The notes under the pieces are model-generated. The model saw nothing but the letters and a program-made list of their open reading frames with translations, searched no databases and was not told the origin of the DNA. 64,000 nucleotides of DNA from contig NZ_CP094264.1 in NCBI RefSeq assembly GCF_023614235.1, positions 1,116,001-1,180,000 on the forward strand. Direction: 5' to 3'. A program made the translations under genes and the position numbers. Numbering within the stretch: position 1 is the stretch's first letter; each line of letters opens with the position of its first letter. Origin of the DNA: Streptomyces sp. MRC013 (GTDB lineage: Bacteria > Actinomycetota > Actinomycetes > Streptomycetales > Streptomycetaceae). Below are positions 55,461-63,670 of the stretch, one piece after another.

Positions 55461-55952
55461 GTGAAGTCCTCCCACCGGTTCTCCCGCCTGCCCGCCGCGG
55501 TCGGCGCCGTCGCCGCGGCGGTGCTGCTGGCGACGGCGCCGGGCTGCGCCATGACGGACGCGAAGGCGCCCGTTCCGGTTCCGAGCCCGGCCGCCGAGGA
55601 CGTCTCGTACTGCCGGGCGCTGCACCGGGAACTTCCGGACGCGGTCGCGGGCCTGCGCCGGAGCGCGACGGAGCCGCGTTCCGAACTGACCGCCGCGTGG
55701 GGGGACGGGGCGATCGTACTGCGCTGCGGGGTGCCCCGGCCCGCCGCGATGAGCGACCCGCAGGCGCAGGCGGTCGAGGTGAACGGCGTCGGCTGGCTGG
55801 TGGAGCGGCGGGAGGGGACCGGACCGCGCTTCACCACCACGTACCGCGAGGCGTACGTGGAGCTGTCGCTCGACCGGAGGTTCGCGTACGACGGCGGCCC
55901 GCTGGTGGCGTTCGCCGGACCCGTGGGCAGGACCGTCCCGCCGACCGTCTGA
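55461..55952 (+). CDS. DUF3515 lipoprotein-like protein
   Basis: The 163-residue product has a signal peptide (basic KSSHRFSR, hydrophobic AAVGAVAAAVLLATA) ending at Cys29 in APGC, a non-ideal but plausible lipobox. The DUF3515 domain follows (YCRALHRELPDAVAGL, CGVPRPAAM). A pair of cysteines outside the lipobox may form a disulphide. Actinobacterial, exported, function unknown. It is in a short plus-strand unit with the RAM-domain gene and converges on ddl. Confidence 0.8.
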   Translation: MKSSHRFSRLPAAVGAVAAAVLLATAPGCAMTDAKAPVPVPSPAAEDVSYCRALHRELPDAVAGLRRSATEPRSELTAAWGDGAIVLRCGVPRPAAMSDPQAQAVEVNGVGWLVERREGTGPRFTTTYREAYVELSLDRRFAYDGGPLVAFAGPVGRTVPPTV

Positions 55953-55975
55953 GGCGGCCCCGCCGTGCGCGGGTG

Positions 55976-57124
55976 CTAGCGCAGTCCGGTCGGACGGCGC
56001 AGCGCGGCCTGGACGAGGCGGTCGATCAGCTCGGGGTAGCCGACGCCGCTCGCCTCCCACATGCGCGGGTACATCGAGATCGGGGTGAAGCCCGGCATGG
56101 TGTTGATCTCGTTGATGACGAACTCGCCGCCGTCGGTGAGGAAGAAGTCGGCGCGCACCAGGCCCTCGCAGGAGGCGGCCTCGAACGCGGCGATCGCGAG
56201 CCGCTGCACCTCGGCGGTCTGCTCCGGGGTGATCGGGGCGGGCACCACGCCGGACGCCGAGTCGATGTACTTCGCCTCGAAGTCGTAGAAGTCGTGGTCC
56301 CCGACGGGCGGGATCCAGGCCGGGGCGCTGGCGCGCGGGCCGTCCTCGAACTCCAGGACGCCGCACTCGATCTCGCGGCCGGTGAGCAGCGACTCGACCA
56401 GGACCTTGGGGTCGTGGCGGCGGGCCTCGGCGATGGCCGCGTCGAGACCGGACTCGTCGTCGACCTTGGTGATGCCGATGGAGGAGCCGGCGCGGGCGGG
56501 CTTCACGAACAGCGGCCAGCCGTGCTCGGCGGCGAAGTCGGTGACCTTCCGCCGGGCGGCGGCCGGGTCGCGGTCCCACTCGCGGGGGCGGACGACCTCG
56601 TACGGGCCGACGGGCAGGCCGAAGGAGGCGAAGACGCGCTTCATGTACTCCTTGTCCTGGCCGACGGCGGAGGCGAGGACGCCCGCGCCGACGTAGGGCA
56701 CCCCGGCCAGCTCCAGCAGTCCCTGAAGGGTGCCGTCCTCCCCGTACGGGCCGTGGAGCACGGGGAAGACGACGTCGACCTCGCCCAGGGCCTTCGGGAC
56801 GGAGCTGGGCTCCGTGTAGACGATCTCCCGGTTGGTGGGGTCGGCGGACAGCACGACGCTGCCCTCGCCGTGCTCGGCGAGGTCGTCGACGCTGGGCAGC
56901 GCGCGGTCGGCGATGGCCATCCGCTCCGGGGCGTCGGCGGTCAGCGCCCAGCGGCCGTCGGTGGTGATGCCGATGGGCAGCACGTCGTACTTCGTCCGGT
57001 CGATGGCGCGCAGGACGGCGCCGGCCGTGACGACGGAGATGGCGTGCTCGGAGCTGCGTCCGCCGAAGACGACGGCCACGCGCGGCTTACGCCCGGGGCT
57101 GGTGGGGAGGTTCTCGCTGCTCAT
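55976..57124 (-). CDS. ddl: D-alanine--D-alanine ligase
   Basis: Makes the D-Ala-D-Ala terminus of peptidoglycan precursors. The 382-residue ATP-grasp enzyme has VVFGGRSSEHAISV at the start, LHGPYGEDGTLQG, KPARAGSSIGI and NEINTMPGF. The active-site loop has FEAKYID, with the KY pair associated with D-Ala selectivity, so this is a housekeeping ligase rather than a Van-type D-Ala-D-Lac enzyme. ATG 57124. gpsA and plsC precede it on the same strand. Confidence 0.95.
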   Translation of the reverse strand: MSSENLPTSPGRKPRVAVVFGGRSSEHAISVVTAGAVLRAIDRTKYDVLPIGITTDGRWALTADAPERMAIADRALPSVDDLAEHGEGSVVLSADPTNREIVYTEPSSVPKALGEVDVVFPVLHGPYGEDGTLQGLLELAGVPYVGAGVLASAVGQDKEYMKRVFASFGLPVGPYEVVRPREWDRDPAAARRKVTDFAAEHGWPLFVKPARAGSSIGITKVDDESGLDAAIAEARRHDPKVLVESLLTGREIECGVLEFEDGPRASAPAWIPPVGDHDFYDFEAKYIDSASGVVPAPITPEQTAEVQRLAIAAFEAASCEGLVRADFFLTDGGEFVINEINTMPGFTPISMYPRMWEASGVGYPELIDRLVQAALRRPTGLR

Positions 57125-57158
57125 ATCGCGATGAGCGTACCCGCTCGCCCCGGCTCCG

Positions 57159-58169
57159 TCAGCGCCGCTCGGGCTTGGCGCTCCGGGACATCAGCTCCTT
57201 GAGGGCCACCATCGGCGGCTTTCCCCCGTGGACGATGCCGACGACGGTCTCGGTGATCGGCATGTCGACGCCGTGCCGGCCGGCCAGGTCGAGGACGGAC
57301 CGGCAGGACTTGACGCCCTCGGCGGTCTGGCGGGTGACGGCGATGGTCTCCTCCAGCGTCATGCCCTTGCCGAGGTTGAAGCCGAACGTGTGGTTGCGGG
57401 ACAGCGGCGAGGAGCAGGTGGCGACCAGGTCGCCGAGGCCGGCGAGGCCGGAGAAGGTGAGCGGGTCGGCGCCCATGGCGAGCCCGAGCCGGGTGGTCTC
57501 GGCCAGGCCTCGGGTGATGAGGGAGCCCTTGGCGTTGTCGCCGAGGCCCATCCCGTCGGCGATGCCGACGGCGAGGCCGATGACGTTCTTGACGGCGCCG
57601 CCCAGTTCGCAGCCGACCACGTCGGTGTTGGTGTAGGGGCGGAAGTAGGGGGTGTGGCAGGCGGCCTGGAGCCGCCGGGCGACGGCCTCGTCCCGGCAGG
57701 CGACGACGGACGCGGCCGGCATGCGCGCCATGATCTCCTTGGCGAGGTTGGGTCCGGTGACGACCGCGACGCGGTCGGCCGGGGCCCCGGCGACCTCCTG
57801 GATCACCTCGCTCATCCGTTCGCAGGTGCCGAGTTCGATGCCCTTCATCAGGGAGACGAGGACGGTGCCGGGGGCGAGGTCCGGCACCCAGGCGGCGAGG
57901 TTGCCGCGGAGGGTCTGGGAGGGGACGGCGAGCACCGTGAAGTCGGCGCCGGCGGCGGCCTCGGCGGGATCGCCGGTGGCGCGGAGGTTCGCCGGCAGTT
58001 CGACGCCGGGGAAGTAGTTGGGGTTGGTGCGCGTGGTGTTGATGGCGCGGGCGACCTCGGGGCGGCGGCCCCAGAGGGTGACGTCGCAGCCGGCGTCGGC
58101 GAGGACCATGCCGAAGGCCGTGCCCCACGAGCCGGTTCCGAAGACCGCCGCCTTGACGGGGGGTGTCAC
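57159..58169 (-). CDS. gpsA: NAD(P)-dependent glycerol-3-phosphate dehydrogenase
   Basis: Supplies sn-glycerol-3-phosphate for phospholipids. The 336-residue product has the nucleotide-binding GTGSWGTAFG, the catalytic Lys in GAVKNVIGLAVG, and GLAGLGDLVATC. GTG 58169 overlaps the plsC stop as GTGA, so plsC-gpsA are coupled; the two enzymes make consecutive products in glycerolipid synthesis. Confidence 0.95.
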   Translation of the reverse strand: MTPPVKAAVFGTGSWGTAFGMVLADAGCDVTLWGRRPEVARAINTTRTNPNYFPGVELPANLRATGDPAEAAAGADFTVLAVPSQTLRGNLAAWVPDLAPGTVLVSLMKGIELGTCERMSEVIQEVAGAPADRVAVVTGPNLAKEIMARMPAASVVACRDEAVARRLQAACHTPYFRPYTNTDVVGCELGGAVKNVIGLAVGIADGMGLGDNAKGSLITRGLAETTRLGLAMGADPLTFSGLAGLGDLVATCSSPLSRNHTFGFNLGKGMTLEETIAVTRQTAEGVKSCRSVLDLAGRHGVDMPITETVVGIVHGGKPPMVALKELMSRSAKPERR

Positions 58170-58917
58170 TCGGCTTCCCTCCCCACGGTCCTGCGGCGCT
58201 GCCCCGGCCGGGCCCCGCGGTGGTCGTACGGCTCGTCGGGGGCCTTCTCGCCCCGGACCTCCTCCAGCAGCGCGGTGATGGCCCGCATGATCTCCTCGGT
58301 GGCCTCGTGCAGCACCTCGCTGGTGGGTTCCACGCCGTGGAACCGGGAGAGGTCGACGGGCGGGCCGGCGACGACGGTCAGCGTCTTGCGCGGGAAGAGG
58401 CGGAGCCTGCCCTTCTCGGCGTAGGGCGGCATCACCAGGTTGGCGCCCCACTGGGCGACGGGGATGACCGGCGCCCTGGTGAGGAGGGCGACCCGGGCGG
58501 CGCCGGTCTTGCCGGTCATGGGCCACATGTCGGGGTCGCGGGTGAGGGTGCCCTCGGGGTAGAAGGCGACGCACTCGCCCCTCTCGATGGCGTCGACGGC
58601 GGCGCGGAAGGCGTCCAGGGCGTTGGTCGTCTCGCGGTAGACGGGGATCTGCCCGGTGCCGCGGAGTATCGCGCCGACGAAGGCCCCCGGAAAAGGCCGG
58701 CCTTCGCCAGGAACCGCGGCACGCGTCCGGTGTTGTACTGGAAGTGCCCGTACGACAGCGGGTCGAGATACGAGTTGTGGTTCACGACCGTGATGAACCC
58801 GCCGTCGGCGGGAATGTGCTCCATTCCGCGCCAGTCCCGCTTGAACAGAACCACCAGCGGCGGTTTCGCGATGACCGCTGCCAGGCGGTACCAGAAGCCG
58901 ATTCTACGGCGGGACAC
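58166..58917 (-). pseudogene. plsC: 1-acylglycerol-3-phosphate O-acyltransferase (PlsC), frameshifted as read
   Basis: The N-terminal segment reads GFWYRLAAVIAKPPLVVLFKR and the catalytic HX4D motif is present in VNHNSYLDPL. Soon after GLFRG the frame shifts; the second half, with the substrate-binding YPEGT and VIPVAQWGAN, continues in another frame to the stop at 58166. One added base in the C5 run at 58684-58688 gives 250 residues with all four acyltransferase blocks. The start is GTG 58917 with AAAGG upstream. The enzyme makes phosphatidic acid, the substrate of CdsA at 6974-8086. I consider a sequencing error likely. Confidence 0.85.
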
Positions 58918-59040
58918 GCGGACACCTTTCTGTGGTACTCGTCTTGCCGGGGGTCAAGTGTCGCCCCACGCCCCTGACCTGTCGAGGACACCGTACGCCC
59001 CGCCCCCAGGGCCGGTTCCCCGGGCCGCGGCCGGCCGCGC

Positions 59041-59053
59041 CACAATGGCGCGG
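59041..59053 (+). promoter_or_regulatory. possible leaderless-type -10 element for cofC
   Basis: CACAAT is followed by seven bases and then the ATG at 59054, the geometry of a leaderless actinobacterial promoter. No Shine-Dalgarno sequence precedes this ATG, which fits leaderless translation. A -35 element is not clear. Confidence 0.35.
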
Positions 59054-59968
59054 ATGGAGAAGGACGCGGAGCGGGCCGTCGGCGCCGGCGGACGGGGGCG
59101 GACGGGGCCGTCCTGGTCGCTGGTGGTCCCGCTGAAACCCCTTGCCGTGGCGAAGTCCAGGCTCGCCGGGGCGGTCGGGGCGCCGGAGCGGCGGCGGCTG
59201 GCGCTGGCGTTCGCGCAGGACACGGTGGCGGCGGCGCTGGCCTGCGCCGCGGTACGGGATGTGGTGGTCGTCACGGACGACCCGGTGGCCGCGACGCGGC
59301 TGGTCGCGCTGGGCGCCGGGGTCGTACCGGACCGGCCGGCCGCGGGGCTCAACGCGGCGCTGGCGCACGGGGCGGAGGCGGTGCGGGCGCGGCGTCCGCG
59401 GGCCGCGGTGGCGGCGGTGAACGCGGATCTCCCCGCGCTGCGCCCGGCGGAGCTGGAACGGGTCCTGGCGGCCGCGGGCCGCTTTCCTCGGGCCTTTCTG
59501 GCGGATGCCGCCGATATCGGCACGACTTTCCTGTCCGCAGCGCCGGGAATTGAATTGCGTCCGGCTTTCGGGGGTGCCTCGCGGCTGCGTCATTTGTCGT
59601 CGGGCGCGGTGGAAATCCGGCTCGGTGGCGTGGCGTCCGTGCGGCGGGACGTGGACACGGAGGCGGACCTGCGGGCGGCCCTGCGCCTGGGCGTGGGGCG
59701 GCACACGGCCCGGTGGTGCCGGGCGGGAACCCCGCCGGCGGGGTGGCGGGATAGGCTGCGGCGCATGCAGGCGACCGCGTACACGTACGACCCCGAGACC
59801 CGCAGCGGCAGCGTGCTGCTCGACGACGGCACGCCGGTGGAGTTCGGCGCGGAGGCGTTCGACGCGGGGGGCCTGCGGCTGCTGCGGCCCGGGCAGCGGG
59901 TGCGGATCGAGACGGAGGGCGGGGACGGGGTCCCGCGGATCACGCTGGTGACGCTGCAGACGTTCTGA
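59054..59968 (+). CDS. cofC: phosphoenolpyruvate/2-phospho-L-lactate guanylyltransferase CofC, fused in frame to a small C-terminal protein as read
   Basis: CofC transfers GMP to a 2-phospholactate-type substrate in coenzyme F420 synthesis. Motifs are VPLKPLAVAKSRLAG, VVVVTDDPV, NADLPALRP and the GTTFLSA loop, then GGASRLRHLSSGAVEI. The CofC part should end about 225-235 residues in; here the frame continues without stop into a separate-looking 67-residue protein (59765-59968). One missing base before 59752 would place a TAG there and end CofC at 233 residues. The fusion may thus be an indel artefact. Start choice: ATG 59054 over ATG 59045. Confidence 0.78.
   Translation: MEKDAERAVGAGGRGRTGPSWSLVVPLKPLAVAKSRLAGAVGAPERRRLALAFAQDTVAAALACAAVRDVVVVTDDPVAATRLVALGAGVVPDRPAAGLNAALAHGAEAVRARRPRAAVAAVNADLPALRPAELERVLAAAGRFPRAFLADAADIGTTFLSAAPGIELRPAFGGASRLRHLSSGAVEIRLGGVASVRRDVDTEADLRAALRLGVGRHTARWCRAGTPPAGWRDRLRRMQATAYTYDPETRSGSVLLDDGTPVEFGAEAFDAGGLRLLRPGQRVRIETEGGDGVPRITLVTLQTF
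59752..59764 (+). promoter_or_regulatory. possible leaderless-type -10 element for the small downstream gene
   Basis: TAGGCT (59752-59757) is followed by seven bases and the ATG at 59765, the same geometry as at cofC. If real, the 67-residue protein is expressed separately from CofC. The TAG within this hexamer would also be the CofC stop in the alternative frame. Confidence 0.4.
59765..59968 (+). CDS. small beta-rich conserved protein (67 residues), nested in the cofC frame
   Basis: Reads QATAYTYDPETRSGSVLLDDG, then VEFGAEAFDAGGLRLLRPGQRV and ITLVTLQTF. The alternating pattern and GxVLLDDGTxVxF arrangement resemble small OB-fold/cold-shock-like proteins, but aromatic RNA-binding motifs are not evident. 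It may be an independent gene with a leaderless promoter, or the tail of CofC as read. A terminator at 60003-60032 follows. Confidence 0.6.
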   Translation: MQATAYTYDPETRSGSVLLDDGTPVEFGAEAFDAGGLRLLRPGQRVRIETEGGDGVPRITLVTLQTF

Positions 59969-60002
59969 GCGGCTCCCCCGCCGGCACCCGGACGACACCG
60001 CG

Positions 60003-60032
60003 GGCCGGGCCTCCCCGGAGGGAGGCCCGGCC
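60003..60032. terminator. bidirectional terminator between the small protein gene and hupS
   Basis: GGCCGGGCCTCCC and GGGAGGCCCGGCC form a perfect 13-bp stem with a four-base loop. It lies between convergent genes. Confidence 0.75.
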
Positions 60033-60094
60033 CCGCGTGCGTGCGGCCCGGCGGGTCGCCGCCGTCGCCGTCGGGTGTCTCCTCGCCGCGCCGC

Positions 60095-60754
60095 CTACTT
60101 GTTCCTCGCCGACGTGGTCTTCTTGGCCGTGGCGGTCTTGCGCGCCGTGGTCTTCCTGGCGGGAGCCTTCCTGGCGGTGGCCTTCTTGGCGGGCGCGGTC
60201 TTCTTCGCCGTGGTCTTCTTCGCGGCCGCGGGCGCGGTCTTCGCGGGGGTCGCCTTCTTGGCGGGCGCGGTCTTCTTCGCCGCGGTCGTGGCGGTCTTCC
60301 TGGCCGCCGCGGTGGTCTTCGACGCCGTCGCCGTCTTCCTGGCCGGGGTCGCCTTCTTCGCCGCGGCCTTCTTCACGGCGGCCTTCTTGGTGGCGGCCTT
60401 GGCGATGGTGGGCGGCGCGCCCGAAAGGCTGCCCTTGGGGGCCTTCTTGACGGCGACCTCGCCGCCCTTGGGCAGCTTCTTGGTGCCGCTGACCAGGTCC
60501 TTGAAGCCCTGACCGGCGCGGAAGCGGGGAACGGAGGTCTTCTTGACCCGCACGCGCTCGCCGGTCTGCGGGTTGCGGGCGTAGCGAGCCGGCCGCTCGA
60601 CCTTCTCGAACGAGCCGAAACCGGTGACCGAGACCCGGTCGCCGGCGACCACCGCACGGACGATCGCGTCGAGTACCGCGTCGACGGCGTCGGCCGCCTG
60701 CTGCCGGCCCCCCATCTTGTCGGCAATCGCTTCTACGAGCTGCGCCTTGTTCAC
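60095..60754 (-). CDS. hupS: HU-family nucleoid protein with lysine-rich tail (HupS)
   Basis: The first ~95 residues are a complete HU domain (NKAQLVEAIADKMGG, VTGFGSFEKVERPAR, then RNPQTGERVRV). About 120 residues of Lys/Ala/Thr/Pro repeats (KKATPARK-type) follow, like histone H1, giving 219 residues. This layout is the sporulation-associated HupS of Streptomyces, which compacts spore chromosomes. The tail is simple-sequence DNA, so small length differences between strains are expected. A good promoter is seen upstream. Confidence 0.93.
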   Translation of the reverse strand: MNKAQLVEAIADKMGGRQQAADAVDAVLDAIVRAVVAGDRVSVTGFGSFEKVERPARYARNPQTGERVRVKKTSVPRFRAGQGFKDLVSGTKKLPKGGEVAVKKAPKGSLSGAPPTIAKAATKKAAVKKAAAKKATPARKTATASKTTAAARKTATTAAKKTAPAKKATPAKTAPAAAKKTTAKKTAPAKKATARKAPARKTTARKTATAKKTTSARNK

Positions 60755-60805
60755 GTCTTCCCCTTCGGAGACATTGCCGGAACGAAAGTGTTCAAGCGAT
60801 TTCGC

Positions 60806-60834
60806 ACGTTAGGCAGATATATACCGCAAATCAA
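60806..60834 (-). promoter_or_regulatory. promoter of hupS
   Basis: On the minus strand TTGATT (complement of 60829-60834) and TAACGT (complement of 60806-60811) are separated by exactly 17 bases, with TATATA inside the spacer. Transcription would start near 60799, leaving a ~45-base leader with GAAGGGGAAG before the ATG at 60754. Confidence 0.6.
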
Positions 60835-60897
60835 ACACGAAACGGGCTAATCACCCTTGTGCCGCAACGCAGTAGCCGTTCGCGGACTTCCGGGCGG

Positions 60898-61125
60898 TCA
60901 GTCCCCTTCAGGGAGTCGGCCCTCGTCGAGGTCCCTCATCAACCGGTCGAGACGCCGCGCCGCGTCCGCGAGATCGTGCTTCGCCGCGGCCGTGACGACC
61001 AGCAGCTTCCGGGACAGCGCCACCCTTACGCCCTCCGGGACTTGCAGTGCGCGCACCCGGGAGTGCGCTTCTTTCAGCCGGGCCGCGACCGCCTCGTAGA
61101 GCTCGAGTTGGCTGTCGCGTTCCAT
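60898..61125 (-). CDS. small conserved helical protein
   Basis: A 75-residue, highly charged, all-helical-looking protein (ERDSQLELYEAVAARLKEAHS, LSRKLLVVTAAAKHDLADAARRL, ending RDLDEGRLPEGD). A single amphipathic helix pair with no Cys or signal. Position between hupS and leuD is the same in the streptomycetes I recall, but no function is known to me. ATG 61125 lies before an otherwise GC-poor upstream region. Confidence 0.7.
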   Translation of the reverse strand: MERDSQLELYEAVAARLKEAHSRVRALQVPEGVRVALSRKLLVVTAAAKHDLADAARRLDRLMRDLDEGRLPEGD

Positions 61126-61463
61126 GCGCCGATTGTGCCATCTGGGGCGAGTTGTCGCCCGCGTAGGGGGTAACTGACATGTTCCAACAGCGTTTCGACA
61201 TGGGGTGGGTCGCCTTCCGTGCGGCACCTCCCGTTTGCCCAAAGCCCCAGGTCATAAACCGAGTTGGCTCCGCTCCGACCACTCCCGGGGCGGCTCCGGA
61301 GGTGTCCGGGCACGTGGTGCGCGGCGTCAGCCGGATGGCGGCGGGACACTCCTCACGGGGGTCCCGAGGGTCGTTTTCACGCCAGTTGGATACGGCGGTG
61401 CCCCCGGCCGCCGGGGGCGGTCGGGGGCACCGGGTGCCGTGCGGGAGCGGGTCCTCCGAGAGG
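61126..61463. other. intergenic region between the small helical gene and leuD
   Basis: 338 bases. It contains the leuD hairpin at 61396-61432, and nearer 61140-61270 should carry the promoter of the small helical gene. No further gene was supported. Confidence 0.4.
61396..61432 (-). terminator. hairpin after leuD
   Basis: CGGTGCCCCC (61396-61405) and GGGGGCACCG (61423-61432) form a perfect ten-base stem; the loop of 17 bases can pair further. It lies 31 bases past the leuD stop. Confidence 0.6.
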
Positions 61464-62057
61464 TCAGGCCGGGAGGGTGCGCGGCTTGTACGAGGGGCGC
61501 CCGGCCTCGTACGCCGCGATGTCCGCCTCGTTCCGCAGGGTGATGTCGATGTCGTCGAGGCCGTTGAGCAGCCGCCAGCGGGCGTTCTCGTCGAGTTCGA
61601 AGCCGGCGGTGACGCCTTCGGCGCGGACCTCGCGGGCGACGAGGTCGACGGTGACCCCGGCCCGCGGGTCGGCCTCGGTGAGCTCCCACAGGGCGTCGAT
61701 CTCGCTCTGGTCGAGAACCACCGTGAGCAGGCCGTTCTTCAGCGAGTTGCCGCGGAAGATGTCGGCGAAGCGGGAGGAGAGGACGGCCTTGAAGCCGTGG
61801 TTCTGCAGGGCCCACACGGCGTGCTCGCGGGAGGAGCCGGTGCCGAAGTCGGGGCCGGCGACGAGGACGGTGGCGCCCTGCCGCTCGGGGTGGTTGAGGA
61901 CGAAGCCGGGGTCCTTGCGCCAGGCCTCGAAGAGACCGTCCTCGAAGCCGTCGCGGGTGACCTTCTTGAGCCAGTGCGCGGGGATGATCTGGTCCGTGTC
62001 GACGTTGCTGCGACGCAGCGGCACGGCGCGGCCGGTGTGCGTGGTGAAGGCTTCCAT
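61464..62057 (-). CDS. leuD: 3-isopropylmalate dehydratase small subunit
   Basis: LeuD forms the swivel domain of the leucine-pathway isomerase that converts 2- to 3-isopropylmalate. The 197-residue product shows [33 protein letters not shown] and the [16 protein letters not shown] block. ATG 62057 is three bases after the leuC stop, so the subunits are co-translated. Confidence 0.95.
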   Translation of the reverse strand: MEAFTTHTGRAVPLRRSNVDTDQIIPAHWLKKVTRDGFEDGLFEAWRKDPGFVLNHPERQGATVLVAGPDFGTGSSREHAVWALQNHGFKAVLSSRFADIFRGNSLKNGLLTVVLDQSEIDALWELTEADPRAGVTVDLVAREVRAEGVTAGFELDENARWRLLNGLDDIDITLRNEADIAAYEAGRPSYKPRTLPA

Positions 62058-62060
62058 GGT

Positions 62061-63485
62061 TCAGACCCCCGCGAGAGTGGTGGCGTCGGACAGGTCGGCC
62101 GGGGAGGCCAGGCGGCCGAGGACCGCGGTGGCGGCGGCGACCTGCGGCGAGACGAGGTGGGTGCGGCCGCCCTTGCCCTGCCGCCCCTCGAAGTTGCGGT
62201 TGGAGGTGGAGGCGCAGCGCTCGCCGGGGGCCAGTTGGTCGGGGTTCATGCCGAGGCACATGGAGCAGCCCGCGTGCCGCCATTCGGCACCGGCCTCCTT
62301 GAAGACCTCGTCCAGGCCCTCGTCGACGGCCTGGAGGCCGACGCGGACGGAGCCGGGGACGACAAGCATGCGTACGCCCTCGGCGATCCGGCGGCCTTCG
62401 AGGACCGCGGCGGCGGCGCGCAGGTCCTCGATGCGGCCGTTGGTGCAGGAGCCGACGAAGACCGTGTCGACCCTGATCCCGCGCAGGGGCTGCCCGGGGG
62501 CGAGGTCCATGTACTCCAGGGCCTTCTCGGCGGCGAGCCGCTCCGAGGCGTCCTCGTACGAGGCGGGGTCGGGGACGGACGCCGAAAGGGGCGCTCCCTG
62601 GCCGGGGTTGGTTCCCCAGGTGACGAACGGGGACAGCTCCGAGGCGTCGATGACGACCTCGGCGTCGAAGACGGCGTCGTCGTCGGTGCGCAGGGTCCTC
62701 CAGTACGCGACGGCGGCGTCCCAGTCGGCGCCCTCGGGGGCGTGGGGGCGGCCCTTGAGGTACGCGAAGGTGGTCTCGTCGGGGGCGATCATGCCCGCGC
62801 GGGCGCCGGCCTCGACGGACATGTTGCAGACGGTCATGCGGGCCTCCATCGAGAGCTTCTCGACGGCGGGACCGCGGTACTCCAGGACGTGGCCCTGGCC
62901 CCCGCCGGTACCGATCCTGGCGATGACCGCCAGGACGAGGTCCTTGGCGGTGACGCCCCCGGGCAGTTCGCCCTCGACGGTGACGGCCATGGTCCTGGGC
63001 CGGGCCATGGGCAGCGTCTGGGTGGCCAGCACGTGCTCGACCTGGGAGGTGCCGATGCCGAACGCGAGCGCGCCGAAGGCGCCGTGCGTGGAGGTGTGGG
63101 AGTCGCCGCAGACCACGGTCGTGCCGGGCTGGGTGAGGCCCAGCTGGGGGCCGACGACGTGGACGACGCCCTGCTCCACGTCGCCGAGCGGGTGGAGGCG
63201 CACGCCGAACTCCGCGCAGTTCCGGCGCAGGGTCTCCAGCTGGATCCGGGAGACGGGGTCGGCGATGGGCTTGTCGATGTCGAGGGTGGGGGTGTTGTGG
63301 TCCTCGGTGGCGATGGTCAGGTCGAGTCGCCGCACCCGGCGGCCGCTCCTGCGGAGGCCGTCGAAGGCCTGCGGGCTGGTCACCTCGTGCAGCAGGTGCA
63401 GATCGATGAAGAGGAGGTCGGGCTCGCCCTCGGCGCGCCGGACGACGTGGTCGTCCCAGACCTTCTCCGCGAGTGTCCTACCCAT
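62061..63485 (-). CDS. leuC: 3-isopropylmalate dehydratase large subunit
   Basis: The 474-residue aconitase-family subunit. The three 4Fe-4S cysteines lie in VGSCTNGR and in [10 protein letters not shown]; other motifs are [11 protein letters not shown] and [13 protein letters not shown] 63485 has GGAGGG about eight bases upstream. Divergent ndgR lies 185 bases away, the standard arrangement for control of leuCD by this IclR-type regulator. Confidence 0.96.
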   Translation of the reverse strand: MGRTLAEKVWDDHVVRRAEGEPDLLFIDLHLLHEVTSPQAFDGLRRSGRRVRRLDLTIATEDHNTPTLDIDKPIADPVSRIQLETLRRNCAEFGVRLHPLGDVEQGVVHVVGPQLGLTQPGTTVVCGDSHTSTHGAFGALAFGIGTSQVEHVLATQTLPMARPRTMAVTVEGELPGGVTAKDLVLAVIARIGTGGGQGHVLEYRGPAVEKLSMEARMTVCNMSVEAGARAGMIAPDETTFAYLKGRPHAPEGADWDAAVAYWRTLRTDDDAVFDAEVVIDASELSPFVTWGTNPGQGAPLSASVPDPASYEDASERLAAEKALEYMDLAPGQPLRGIRVDTVFVGSCTNGRIEDLRAAAAVLEGRRIAEGVRMLVVPGSVRVGLQAVDEGLDEVFKEAGAEWRHAGCSMCLGMNPDQLAPGERCASTSNRNFEGRQGKGGRTHLVSPQVAAATAVLGRLASPADLSDATTLAGV

Positions 63486-63635
63486 CGCTTTCCCTCCGGC
63501 CGGCGGGTGGGCCGGCGGTCTAGAGACACGTGCGCCGGCGTCCGGGTCCCCGTGGTCCCACGTTCCGGACGGCGGCAGCGGACCGTGGATGCCGGGCCGC
63601 TCCACCAGACTGGCAAGATCCCGGGAAAATTGAAC

Positions 63636-63664
63636 TTGCGTTTCACAGAGTGAGACGTGAATAT
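63636..63664 (+). promoter_or_regulatory. leaderless promoter and operator of ndgR
   Basis: TTGCGT (63636-63641), 17 bases, GAATAT (63659-63664), then six bases to the ATG at 63671, with no Shine-Dalgarno sequence: a leaderless arrangement. The spacer carries a near-perfect inverted repeat, CGTTTCAC-AGA-GTGAGACG (63639-63657, one mismatch), a likely operator for NdgR autorepression. Confidence 0.6.
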
Positions 63665-63670
63665 CGTTGC

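Noticed and set aside
55976..57124. VanA-type D-Ala-D-Lac ligase.
   Set aside because: The active-site loop has the KY pair typical of D-Ala-D-Ala ligases, and no vanH, vanX or vanRS genes are present.
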